The notes under the pieces were generated by a model, which saw only the letters and a program-made list of their open reading frames with translations, made no database searches and was not told the origin of the DNA. A stretch of 64,000 nucleotides of DNA from Panicum virgatum. Its lineage: Eukaryota > Streptophyta > Magnoliopsida > Poales > Poaceae. Position 1 is the stretch's first letter; each line of letters opens with the position of its first letter. The translations under genes were made by a program, and so were the position numbers. The stretch lies in assembly GCF_016808335.1 (NCBI RefSeq), contig NC_053140.1, forward strand, positions 32,232,586-32,296,585. Reading direction: 5' to 3'. This document shows positions 30,831 to 41,830 of the stretch, one piece after another.

Positions 30831-31661
30831 ATGTCGGCAGAACAAAAAGACCTTGGAGAAAGTGTAATGGGTGATGGTGAGAAAACTTGCCCGTGTTGCC
30901 AATTCTATGGCGTTCCTTGTCGTCAAGCTCGTGCGACTGAAGATGAAGCCACAACTAGGAGGAACCAGAGGTTGTTCTCTGGTACAAAGAGGAAGAGGTC
31001 TCATCAAGAGCAGCTAGCAGAGGATTCCCTTTTCCTCGACAGTCCATCGGTCGATGAGCTACAAACCATCCAGAAGAGAAAGGATCCTGAGTGCTCTAGA
31101 GATACACAGGTCGAGAATCAAGCTCTCTATGATTATATTTATGGGTTGACTATCACTATGAAGGTGATTCAGCCACGTGGCCGCAAGGAGCCCAAAAGGC
31201 AAGCAGCAGAAGTAATGCAAGATGTGATGTTAACTTCACAGGGAGGTCAACCAAGTAGCGTCATTCAACTCCACCGCAAGTGCTACAAATGCGGGCAAAA
31301 AGGTCATTATGCCAAAAGTTGTCCTCAGAATCAGCTGTCACCAGTAGCACCAGTCCAGGACCTTTCAACAATCCCGCGGACCAGTGGTGACGAGACCCAC
31401 CTTATTTCCGGGGACTGCTCCAAGCAAGATGATCAGAACGATCAGGCACAGCAGCAGGTGATACCAGAGTGCAGTGATCGTACGAAGCATGAGCAATCCA
31501 AGAAGGGATCAAAAGAGCACCTCCAGGGTAGAGTTCACCATGTGTCAGCAGAAACCATTCGGGATAATAGTCCAGTCATTCTTGGTATGCTTCTGGTCAA
31601 CTCATTTCCAGCCTTAGTGTTGATAGATCCTCGTGCTACACATTCATTCATCAGCACGTAG
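30831..31661 (+). CDS. Element D Gag-like zinc-knuckle protein with start of protease
   Basis: 276 codons from ATG to a TAG. The N-terminus has a Cys cluster (CPCCQFYGVPC, ~19-29) and a basic patch (TKRKRSHQE), unlike the capsid of C; no typical gag domain is visible. A CCHC knuckle (CYKCGQKGHYAKSC) lies at ~152-165, after which a linker leads to a protease start. The active site reads DPRATHSF where functional retropepsins have D-T/S-G, so the catalytic motif is lost. The protein ends at a nonsense codon just after that motif. It could still serve as an RNA-binding Gag. Confidence 0.72.
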   Translation: MSAEQKDLGESVMGDGEKTCPCCQFYGVPCRQARATEDEATTRRNQRLFSGTKRKRSHQEQLAEDSLFLDSPSVDELQTIQKRKDPECSRDTQVENQALYDYIYGLTITMKVIQPRGRKEPKRQAAEVMQDVMLTSQGGQPSSVIQLHRKCYKCGQKGHYAKSCPQNQLSPVAPVQDLSTIPRTSGDETHLISGDCSKQDDQNDQAQQQVIPECSDRTKHEQSKKGSKEHLQGRVHHVSAETIRDNSPVILGMLLVNSFPALVLIDPRATHSFIST

Positions 31662-31679
31662 TTTGCTGCTAAGCATGGG

Positions 31680-31994
31680 ATGTTGAAGCTTCCCATGAGG
31701 AAGAGAATGGCCGTCAAATCATCAGAAAAAGAACAGATCTCCAGTTACATATGTCCTCAAGTCAGCATAAGGATAGGCGAGGCAACCTTCCCTGAGAACC
31801 TTATTGTAATGGAGTCAACAGGAATCGACATCATTCTTGGTCAAAATTGGTCAGATCGAAACAAACTTGCGATGCAGCCTACCAAAAGAATGGTAAAGAT
31901 TCAGACCCCGTCAGGAGAGCAAATTGAGCATGAGGTTCAACATATTTCCAACTCAAGTCACGTGGGTATGAGAATCCAACTCTGGAGTAAGTAG
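31680..31994 (+). pseudogene. Element D protease, C-terminal remnant
   Basis: In frame with the preceding ORF beyond its TAG, it contains the second half of a retropepsin (ESTGIDIILGQNW, the hydrophobic-G block) and ends IQLWSK*. The sequence then jumps to the end of pol (CTTTGCTAGCCAGCCCAG, the FASQP codons of C), showing a deletion from protease to the last codons of pol. Confidence 0.75.
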
Positions 31995-32057
31995 AACTAA
32001 ATCCCATCCTTGTTTCTCTTTGCTAGCCAGCCCAGAATCTCGGGACGAGATTCCTGT

Positions 32058-32068
32058 AAGGGGGTAGG
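32058..32068 (+). other. Polypurine tract of element D
   Basis: AAGGGGGTAGG lies a few bases before the TGTAACACCC of the 3' LTR. Confidence 0.85.
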
Positions 32069-32071
32069 ATT

Positions 32072-35000
32072 TGTAACACCCTAACTTAATTTTCCTAGTT
32101 AATAATAAATTTAATTGGCTTTATTTAGTTTTCTAAGGATTTTCTCTGTTAGTCTGGCATTTAACCCAAATTTTTGTCTTCAAGTAATTAAAATTTTATC
32201 TAGGTTTAAATCTTGTTTTTTGCATTCATGCTGATGCATAGTTTTTAATTGAGTGAGTGTGGTTTGAATTCAAACTTGTATTTGAATTCAAACGTGCTTG
32301 TTTGTTTTAGAAATAGAATAGAAAAGGAAAAGAAAACCCAAAGCCCAGTAAACCAGCCCAAGACAAACCCAGCTCAACCCAAGATCCCGGCCCAATCAAA
32401 CCCCGCTCGGCCCACTTCCCCCTCACCCTTTCCCCTCACTTCAGCCCGCTTCCTCGGCCCAACCTTTTCTCCTCTCTTTCCCACGCGTCGGCCCGTGCCG
32501 CTCTTCCGCGGCCCAACTACCGCACCGCGGCCCGTTACCTCCTGCGTCGTTCCCCACTTCCCGGCCCGCATGTCAGCGCCCGCCCCAGCGTCAGCTCGCC
32601 CGCTCGCACGTCGCCTGCCCTCCCCCTCGCCAGGCCCACAAGGCAGTCATGCGTAGGCACAACCTCGGTCCCACCAGCCAGAGGCCTTCGCTCGCGCCCA
32701 GGCCCACAAGTCAGCGCCACTCACCCGCGCTTCCCGTTCCTTGCACAGGCACTGACAGACTGGCCCACCCCGCAGCTCCGTCCCCTTCCTTCCTTTCCCC
32801 CTCCGCGCAACAGCCGCGCCCGAGAAGACTGGCGAGATCACCGGGATCTCCTTCCCGCTGCTCCACGCCGCAAACCCCACCCTACTCCCTTAAAACCAAC
32901 TGTGACGCCCCTGCGCACCTAATCCTCATCACGCAGCCGCCACCACAGCCCCAGCTCCACGCCGCATCCTGCCGCCGGAGCAGGACCTCTGCGCCGCCGC
33001 GGCCACGCCGAACCACCGAGCCCCGAGTCCTGTAGACCCCGCACCCGATCCGCCTCGATGTCTGGAGTCTTCCCCAGTCCACCATCATCGACTACAGCAC
33101 CGGAAGCGGCCAAATTTGAGCCCGGACGCCATCTCGGGTAAGATCGCCGCCGTCACAATTTCACGCCGTTGGCACGGTTCAGGCCATGCTGACCCCTCTA
33201 CTGGCCTCGCAGAAACACCCCGCGTCTTTTCATCGAGTCCTGAAGCCGGAGACGTCCAGTAGTGGCCCGTCCTCAAAGCTCCGCCCGATGCTGCCGCGGG
33301 TCCTCGTCGCCGACCACCCTACACCGCTCTCTCGCCCAATCCAGGCCCTCAGTGAGTACCCTCTCGGCCCCCTCGGTCTGTTGCGCTAGCTTTTAGGGCC
33401 TGAAGCGCACCAAGACCCAGCCATGGCGGGCACTCTGCAAGCTGAACCAGTCCCGCGCACCCCTCGCTCAGGCTTGCCTCTACTCCACAGTGAATCCCCG
33501 ACCCTTTTGCGCACACAACCAGACCCCAGGACGGTCTGCACGCTTCACGCCGGCGAGCCTCGCCGACCGGAGCCGCCATTACCACCGAGCTCCACGTTCT
33601 GGATCTCCCCGAACCCCGTTCACCCCGCAGGTAGTTTATGCATGCTGTTCTCGTGCCCCACGGCCAAACCGCAACCCAAACGGACCTCTGGGGCACCGGA
33701 TTTGGCCAACCCCGGCGGTCCGCTGCCGCGGAGCAGAGCTCCGGCGATGTCCCGCCGCCGCCCCGCGCGACCGACTGCCCTGGGCCGCATGATCTCTATC
33801 GAACGGCCCGAAACAGATCTAGCCCAGGTCAGCTAGATCACGTAACAGTCAGCGCGCGGTCTTTTGCATAAAAGCCCATGCGTTCTCTGAGTATCAACCC
33901 GCCGTCCCGGCCCGTGTAAAGATATTTCAAACCAATCCCAGTTTTACTCACTTAGGCCCCTGGCTTTTCTCAGATTAGAACCCACCATCCAGGCTTAGTC
34001 TTTTTGCGAGTTAGACCCTAGAGTTTTAGTTTAATTACATTTTAGTCCTCAATTTTACCTAGAAACCCCCTGTAACTCCAGTTTTCTTGCAAATAGGTCC
34101 CTGGAAATTGTTTTTGGCCTAGATTTTGCGTTTTAGCTCCGTTTTAAGCGTTCTTTATGTCCACGTGAATGTTGTAACGCGTAGAATAGTTTTAGACTAG
34201 TTTAGTGTGCTGTTTCCATGTATTGATGTACCGTTTCTTAGTTTTTGTTAGTGTTTGCTTGTATGCTTATTGTTGTGCATTGTTTTGGCCATGTGTTCGT
34301 GAGTAAACGCTGATCCAGTTGAGGAGCCCCAGTACCAGTACCCGGAGCAGCCATCTTCTGACCACTTTGAGCAGCAGCAGGAGCAGTACGAGGAAGGCAA
34401 GTATAACATGAACAACCTATCACTTTTAAATACAATTTCATACTACATTTTAATATTGTATGCCTATAAGGACTTTCCTAACCACTTTATATCCTTTATA
34501 TATACCTTTGGGTTGCATTTTGGTTAGTTGTGCTAGGTTGCTGCGGTATAACACATTATGGTCCTTTTTAATTAAATTGATTAATGGTTTACTTGAACTT
34601 AATTCTGAGAGTGGCCCTCTGTGTGATTTGAGTGGCTCACGTCTCGTTAAAAGATGGTTTTTGTAGAAACATTATTTAGGGGGCCAGCACGGTGCTTAGT
34701 GCTTGGTTGGCCACTCTCCATAAGGACCGGTTCATAGAGCGACAACCTGGGACAACAGCGCTACCACAAGGCTAGAATGGGATAGACTTGGCTTACTAAT
34801 TAGGTCTTTTTGGTTTGGAGTAACTTACCTACGGGGCAAGAGTAGTAAGCTTCAATGGTCCTTGCTCCTCCGGCTTGGTCTGTGCTAGGATTGCGCTCCG
34901 GTGCTTGTACCCCTGTGAGGTGGGCCCCATCGTCGCTGACCTAACTCTCGCGGTTATGCCTTACCAACGAGATTCTTTGTAATAGCCTCGTAGTGAGTCG

Positions 35001-35755
35001 CTAGTCATCTCACCTAAGGAAGTGTGATGAAAAACTAGCATAGCTCACGACTTGTGGGTAAAGATGTGTAACCTCTGTAGAGTGTAAAACTGGTATTCTA
35101 GCCGTGCTCACGGTCATGAGCGGCCCAGATCCTCCTTTTGATTAGTGGGGTTATCTCCTTCCGACGAGGGAGGTGCCTCTCGGGGTTACCTTGGTGGTTT
35201 CGGTTTGGTTCTTAGTAGTAACATGATTAATTTTGATTAATTACTATGTAACTGGGTTTATGGTAAATCATCAACTTGTAGTAATTAGCTTTAATAAAAT
35301 TTTGCCAGGACTTAAAAGCTAATGCAGTCAGTCAGCCAATCTTAGAGCCTCATAGTTTGTGTTATACTTGTTGAGTACAAGTTGTGTACTCACTCTTGCC
35401 TACTCTACTCTTTTTCCTCTTGGGGATACTATACAGCTGCTCAGTTCCTGCCGACACGAGGGAGTTCGCTCAGCGCTACCAGGACTACGCGTACTTCTAG
35501 GCGTTCGTCTCCCAGTCGACGTCCCTGTGGCGCCCTGCTCAGCTTCGGAGAGTTTTATCGTATTTGTACTTCGCTTCCGCTGTATCAGACATTTTTGTCA
35601 TTAATGTAATAAATAACATTCGTATTCGCTTTATTATATCTTTTTACGTGATATGTGCTGTGATATATTGTTCATTCTGTTGTATATACGTGTGACTTGA
35701 TCCTGGCACGTATATGATTGCTCGGTTTATGTCCTTTTATAAACCGGGTGTTACA
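32072..35755 (+). repeat. 3' LTR of element D (3684 bp)
   Basis: It has family termini and block order but is ~370 bp longer than C's LTR, mainly in the GC-rich cassette (about 32340-33840), whose sequence barely aligns to the others. Donor GTGAGTA is at about 33350, the middle exon-like segment at 34307-34396 (its acceptor AG is AA here), the terminal segment at 35445-35500, and AATAAA near 35608. Confidence 0.9.
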
Positions 35756-36404
35756 TATACTAGCCGTGCTCACGGTCTTGAGCGGCCTAGATCCTCCTTT
35801 TGATTAGTGGGGTTATCTTCCTTTGACGAGGCAGGTTCCCCGGGTGGCTTGGTTCAGTCTGGTCTTCATTAGTTTCATAATTAATTCTGATTAATTACTA
35901 TGTAACTGGGTTAATGGTAATTCATCAACTCGTAGTAAATAGCTTTAATAAAATTTTGCCAACACTTAAAAGCTAATTCAGTTGAGTCAGCCAACCTTAG
36001 AGCCTCATAGTTTGTGTTATATTTGTTGAGTACAAGTTGTGTACTCACTCTTGCCTCTTCTCTACTTTTTCCTCTTGGGATACTCTACTGCTGCTCAGTT
36101 CCTGCCGAGGTGAGGGAGTTCACCCAGAGCTACCAGGAGTACGAGGAATTCTAGGCGTTCGTCTCCCAGTCGACGTCCCTGTGGTGCCCTGCTTCGGAGA
36201 GTTTTTATCGTATTTGTACTTCGCTTCAGTTGTATCAGACATTTTTGTCATTAATGTAATAAATTGCATTCGTATTCGCTTTATTATGTCTTTTACGTGA
36301 TATGTGCTGTGATATACTATTCATTCTGTTGTATATACGTGTGACTTGATCCTAGCACGTATATGATTGCTCGGTTTATGTTCTTTTATAAACCGGGTGT
36401 TACA
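35756..36404 (+). repeat. Tekay LTR E, last ~650 bp
   Basis: It starts mid-LTR at TATACTAGCCGTGCTCACGG, carries the terminal exon-like segment 36099-36154 (AEVREFTQSYQEYEEF, stop conserved) and ends GGGTGTTACA. D is inserted in it. It is followed by GAGGT (36405-36409), its expected target duplication inside F. It is more diverged than C, H or X1. Confidence 0.85.
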
Positions 36405-37239
36405 GAGGTGGGCCCCATCATTGCGGAGCCTGAATCCTTAGTGGTTACCCCTTACCAACGTGATCCTTTGTAACGGCCTCGTAGTGAGTTTGCTAGTCAT
36501 CTCACCTAAGGAAGTGTGATGAAGAACTAGCGTAGCTCACGACTTGTGGGTAAAGTTGTGCAACCTCTGCAGAGTGTAAAACTGGTATACTAGCCGTGCT
36601 CATGGTCATGAGTGACCCAGATCCTCCTTTTGATTAGTGGGGTTATCTTCCTTTGGTTAGGAAGGTTCCCCGGGTGTCTTGGCTTGGTTCAGTTTGGTTC
36701 TCAGTAGTGCATGTTTAATTCTGATTAAATGCTATGAAACTGGGTTTATGGTAATTCACCAACTTGTAGTAATTAGCTTTAATAAAACTTGCCAAGACTT
36801 AAAAGCTAATGCAGTTGAGTCAGCCAACCTTAGAGCCTCATAGTTTGTGTTATACTTGTTGAGTACGAGTTGTGTACTCACTCTTGCCTCTTCTATACTA
36901 TTTCTTCTTGGGATACTCTACTGCTGCTCAGTTCCTGCAGAGGCGAGGGAGTTCACTCAGTGCTACCAGGACTATGTGGACTTCTAGGCATTTGTGTCCC
37001 AGTCGACGTCCCTGTGGTGCCCTGCTCAGCTTCGGAGAGTCATCGTATTTGTTTTATGCTTCCGCTGTATCAGACATTTTGTCATTATTGTAATAAATAA
37101 CATTCGTACTCGCTTTATTATATCTTTTTACATGATATGTGCTGTGATATACTGTTCATTCTATTGTATATACGTGTGACTTGATCCTGGCACGTATCTG
37201 ATTGCTCGGTTTATGTCCTTTTATAAACCGGGTGTTACA
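36405..37239 (+). repeat. Tekay LTR F, last ~835 bp
   Basis: It starts mid-LTR at GAGGTGGGCCCCATCATTGC, keeps the conserved non-coding block and hairpin (about 36595-36615), has the terminal exon-like segment at 36932-36987, and ends GGGTGTTACA. It is inserted in the integrase gene of element G; TTGCA (37240-37244) is its expected target duplication. Confidence 0.85.
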
Positions 37240-37922
37240 TTGCACCTGGGGTGAACAACGGTGGCATAGTACACATCGATGCAGCTTCCCTGGCAGAAGT
37301 CCTAGAATTCGGATCCGTTGAAGGAGGTGCCCAGGTTTGTGACGATCCTATTGTCGATGGCGATGAATATGTAGGTGTAGCCGCCTTGCGCTGTTTTCAG
37401 GGGTCCAACCGAATCGAGTCCCCAGCAGGCGAATGGCCAGGATGGAGGGATCGTCCGTAGAGCCTAAGCCGGGATGTGCTATTGCTTTGAGAAGAACTGG
37501 CATCCTGGGCATTGTCTGATGATGGCTTGAGCATTGGCCAGGGTCGTCGGCCAATAGAAGCCTGACCTGAAAGCTTTGCTCACCAGGGTGGAAGCTCCTG
37601 TGTGGTTTCCGCAAATTCCCGAGTGGATCTCGCTGAGGAGTCGGACTCCATCTGACTGGGAGATGCACTTGGAATGGGTTCCTGAAGAGGCCGAGTGCCT
37701 GAACAACTCAGTTCCGATGACAACATAGCTTTTGGCTCGACGGGCGAGTCGCTCGTGCTCCTTGTCCTTCGGGTAGGACTTATTGTTGATGATGAAGTCG
37801 AGTATCGGGGCTCGCCAATCTGGATCGGCGACCAATACTTCCTGGCCTAGGGCTGGCACTAGGTTAGGTTTGGTAGGAGGTTCCTCCTCGATCTTGACAG
37901 TGGGGGAGTTGAGAGCCTGCAC
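37240..37922 (-). pseudogene. Element G integrase, N-terminal and partial core
   Basis: The minus strand has the zinc-binding module with EIHSGICGNHTGAST and QCPGCQFF, and IIRQ before the CxxC. After a frame change, a core fragment WPFACWGLDSVGPLKTAQGG, an internal gap, then a piece with a stop codon follow. It ends at the point where F is inserted, in a segment equivalent to the HPQ(T)NGQ block. Integrase activity is impossible as it stands. Confidence 0.8.
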
Positions 37923-37946
37923 GAAGATGCCGACCGGGACGAGTGC

Positions 37947-38456
37947 CTACTTGGAGCCTAGCTTGGAGAGTACATCAGCTGCCACGTTGTAGTTTTCGAG
38001 GATGTGATGAAATTCCAGGCCGTAGAAGTGGGCCTCGAGCTTGCAGATCTCCTTGCAGTAGGCGTCCATCTTCTCCTGGGTGCAGTCCCAATCCTTGTTG
38101 AGTTGCTGGATGACGACTTTGGAGTCGCCATATGCGAGTAGCCTCTTGATGCTGAGTGAGGTCGCGATCCTGAGACCGTGGATGAGGGCCTCGTACTCGA
38201 TTGCGTTGTTGGTGGCCTTGAAGAGTAGCTGCAGGACATATTTCAGTTGCTCACCTCTCGAGGAGATGAAGAGGATGCCTGCCTCGGCGCCATCGAGGTT
38301 GACGGCGCCGTCAAAGTACATGACCCAGTGCTCGGGTCGCTCGTCAGGTGGTGGATCCTGAATCTTGGTCCACTCGGCGATGAAGTCTGCCAGGGCTTGT
38401 GACTTGATGGTGGAGTGGGGGAGAAATTCGATGGAGAGGGCTCCTAGATCCATCGA
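37947..38456 (-). pseudogene. Element G second (additional) RNase H
   Basis: On the minus strand SQALADFIAEWTK is followed by a ribonuclease H fold: MYFDGAVNLDGAEAGILF (first Asp), NAIEYEALIHGLRIA (Glu), YGDSKVVIQQL (second Asp) and YNVAADVLSKLGS (last Asp). All four acidic positions are visible. An extra RNase H between the usual RNase H and integrase characterises Tat elements. Its N-terminal side was cut by insertion of H; it continues at 50286. Confidence 0.87.
38452..38456. repeat. Target-site duplication of element H (ATCGA), left copy
   Basis: ATCGA lies directly left of H and recurs at 50281-50285 directly right of it. Joining at one copy restores element G's RNase H region. Confidence 0.93.
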
Positions 38457-41400
38457 TGTAACACCCGGTTTATAAAAGAACATAAACCGAGCAATCATAT
38501 ACGTGCCAGGATCAAGTCACACGTATATACAACAGAATGAACAGTATATCATAGCACATATCACGTAAAAAGATATAATAAAGCGAATACGAATGTTATT
38601 TATTACAATAATGACAAAATGTCTGATACAGCGGAAGCGAAATACAAAATACGATAAAGCTCTCTGAAGCTGAAGCAGGGCGCCACAGGGACGTCGACTG
38701 GGAGACGAACACCTAGAAGTCCTCGTAGTCCTGGTAGCGCTGGACGAACTCCCTCGTGTCGGCAGGAACTGAGCAGCAGTAGCGTAGCCAAGAGGAAAAA
38801 GTAGAGAAGAGGCAAGGGTGAGTACACAACTTGTACTCAACAAGTATAACACAAACTATGAGGCTCTAGGCTGGCTGACTCAACTGCATTAGCTTTTAAG
38901 TGTTGGCAAAATTTTATTAAAGCTATTTACTATGAGTTGATGAATTACCATTGACCCAGTTACATAGTAATTAATCAGAATTAATTACAATACTACTGAG
39001 AACCAAACCAAAACCAAGCCACCAAGGTAACCCCGAGAAGCACCTCCCTCGTCGGAAGGAGATAACTTCACTAATCAAAAGGAGGATCTGGGCCGCTCAT
39101 AACCGTGAGCACGGCTAGTATACCAGTTTTACACTCTGCAGAGGTTGCACATCTTTACCCACAAGTCGTGAGCTACGCCAGTTGTTCATCACACTTCCTT
39201 AGGTGAGATGACTAGCGACTCACTACGAGGCCTTTAAAAAGAATCTCGTTGGTAAGGCGTAACCGTGAGAGTTAGGTCGGCGACGATGGGGCCCACCTCC
39301 AGGGGTACAAGCACAGGAGCGCAATCCAAGCACAGACCAAGCCGGAGGAGCAGGGACCATTGAAGCTTACTACTCTTGCCCCGCAGGTAAGTTACTCCAA
39401 ACCAAAAAGATCTAATTATTACGCCAAGTCTATCCCATTCTAGCCTTGTGGTAGCGCTGTTGTCCCAGGTTGTCGCTCTATGAACCGGTCCTTATGGAGA
39501 GTGGCCAACCAAGCACTAAGCACCGTGCTGGCCCCCTAAACCATGTTTCTACAAAAACAACTTTTGACGAGACGTGAGCCACTCAAGCCACACAGAGTGC
39601 CACTCTCAGAATTAAGTTCAAGTAAACCATTAATCAAATTAATTAAAAAGGACCAGAGTGTGTTATAGCGCAGCAACCTAGCACAACTAACCAAAATGCA
39701 ACCCAAAGGTATATATAAAGGATATAAATTGGCTAGGAAATACTTAAAGGCATACAGTATTAAAATGCAGTATGAAATTGTAATTAAAGTGATAGGTTGT
39801 TCATGTTATACTTGCCTTCCTCGTACTGCTCTGGCTGCTGCTCAAACTGCTCGGAAGACGGCTGCTCCTGGTACTGGTACTGGGGCTCCTCAGATGGATC
39901 AACGTCTACTCACGAACACATGGCCAAAACAATGCACAAAAATAAGCATACAAGCAAACACTAACAAAAACTAAGAAGCAGTACAACAATACATAAAAAC
40001 AGCAAGAAAAACTAAGCTAAAACTATTCTACGCGTTACAACGATCGCGTGGATATAAAGAACGCTAAAAACGGAGCTAAAACGCGTATTCTAGGCCAAAA
40101 ACAAGGTTCAGGGGCTTATTTGCAAAAAAACAGAAGTTCCAGGGGCTTTTCTACAAAAACCAGGGACTGAAACATAAATAAACATTAACTCCAGGGTCTA
40201 ACTCACGAAAAGGACAGGTCTGGACCGCGGGTTCAAAAAGGGAAAAGCTCAGGGTCCTATTCGTTAAAAACCGGACCTATCTGGAAATATTTTTGAACGC
40301 GACTGGACGGCGGGTTGAATCAGGGAAAATCCAGGGGCTCTTTAACAAAAAGTCAAGGCGAAGCGGTACGCTCAGATCTGGACCGTCAGATCCAGATCTA
40401 GCGGCTAGGATCAAAGGGGGCGCCGTTCTAATCTGGAGCGCCCATCTGAGATCGGGTGGCCAGGGTCTTTTCGGGCGCGCGGGCGGCGGCGCTAACCGCC
40501 GGAGCGTGGCTCCGCGGCGGCGAGCTTGCCGGAGTAGGCGAACCCGGCGTTCCAGAGCTCGAAACGGGGTGCCGCTTGGCCTGGGAGGAAGCTAGTGGCA
40601 CGCGTAAACCTCCTATGGGGTTGTTGGGGTTCTGAGAGGCCTAGAGCGGGGAGGTCAAGGGTGGTGGCGGCTCGGCGCGGCGAGGCTTCGCCGGCGCGTG
40701 CGTTCGGGCCGAGTTCGTGCCAAACCATGGGTGCAGAAAGAGGAAACAGGTCGGTGTGGTGCTCACCTAGGCCCGAATTGAGTTGTGAAGGCGTGCAGAG
40801 ACGACGGCGTCGGTGACGAGCGGCGGCGCACCGGCGGTTCTCGGGGAGGTGGCGCCGTAGGGGTCCCCGGGACTCCTGGATCCCCACGGCAGCTTCAGAT
40901 TTGGGCTGCGAAACAAGGGGAGGGGTCAGCGAGACGCGAGGAAGGCTGGCGGCGCGGAATCGACCGGGCAGAGTCTCTCACCGGTGGCGGGGGCTCTGTT
41001 CTGGGCAAGGCGGCGGCGCTAGGGCTTGCGGCGGCCTTTGGGGTGGGGTGAGGGTGCAGGGGGGTGCGGCTTGGGCGTTTAAAGCAGGGAGGCCGGGGAT
41101 TGCGGCGCGGTTGGGGAAGGAAACCCCCGGTGGTTTCGCCGGGGATCTCGGCGGGCCGAGCGCAGCCGTTGCGCGAGGTTGAAGGAGAGCCTGGAGGGTG
41201 GGGCCAGCGGGTCAGCGAGAGCAGGGTCGGGCGAGCGGGGCGTGCGCTCTGCGGGCGTGCTTGAGCGGGCTGACAGTGGGTCCGGGGGGGTCAGCGGGGT
41301 GAGGCAAGGGAGCGTGCTCGCGGGCTGAGGAGCGGGCGAGCGGGGATCGCTGGCTGGACTGGGCCGGAGCGGGTGCGGCGTGGGAGCAGGCCGGGGCGCG

Positions 41401-41795
41401 CGAGTTGGGCCCGCGGGGAGGCCGGCTGGGCCAGCGTGCTGGGCCCCTGCGGGAGTAGGAAAGGGCTGGGTTGGGTTGCTGTTGGGTTGGGTTTTGGTTG
41501 TGGGTTTGGGTTTGGGCTGGGTTAAGGGTTTGGGTTTTCTTTTTCCTACTCTTCTCCTTTCTAAATCTAATTCAAACAAAATTTGAATTCAAATTTGAAT
41601 TTGAATTCAAACCACACTCAAATAAAAGTATGCACCAACATGAATGCAACAAAAATTTAAACCTATGATAAATTTTAATTAATTAAGGAGCCAAAAATTA
41701 GATTAAATGCCAACTAAACACAATAAACCTTAGAAAATTTAACTAAAGCCAATTAATTTATTAATAAATACTGAAATTTAAATTAGGGTGTTACA
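38457..41795 (-). repeat. 3' LTR of element H (3339 bp)
   Basis: Minus-strand termini TGTAACACCC/GGGTGTTACA. Terminal exon-like segment 38713-38768 and middle exon-like segment 39816-39905 (GC donor, AG acceptor, open frame) are present, and the LTR donor GTGAGCA is at 40767/40766. GC-rich cassette about 40370-41540. Confidence 0.93.
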
Positions 41796-41797
41796 TA

Positions 41798-41809
41798 CCC
41801 TACCCCCTT
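41798..41809 (-). other. Polypurine tract of element H
   Basis: The minus strand reads AAGGGGGTAGGG, two bases from the LTR, identical to A and C. Confidence 0.92.
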
Positions 41810-41830
41810 AAAGAAATCTCGTCCCGAGAT

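Larger units (their letters stand above)
29670..35755 (+). mobile_element. Element D: mosaic, non-autonomous Tekay-family element
   Basis: 5' LTR end (29670-30000), primer binding site, an internal region of only ~2.07 kb, polypurine tract and a complete 3684-bp 3' LTR (32072-35755). The two LTR ends differ at about 9 of 311 aligned bases (~3%), older than C, which is consistent with its outer place in the nest. It encodes a zinc-knuckle protein and a broken protease but no RT, RNase H or integrase. It also contains a scrap of RT, polypurine tract and LTR start from another element. The sequence after it begins TATAC (35756-35760), its expected target duplication. Confidence 0.87.
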
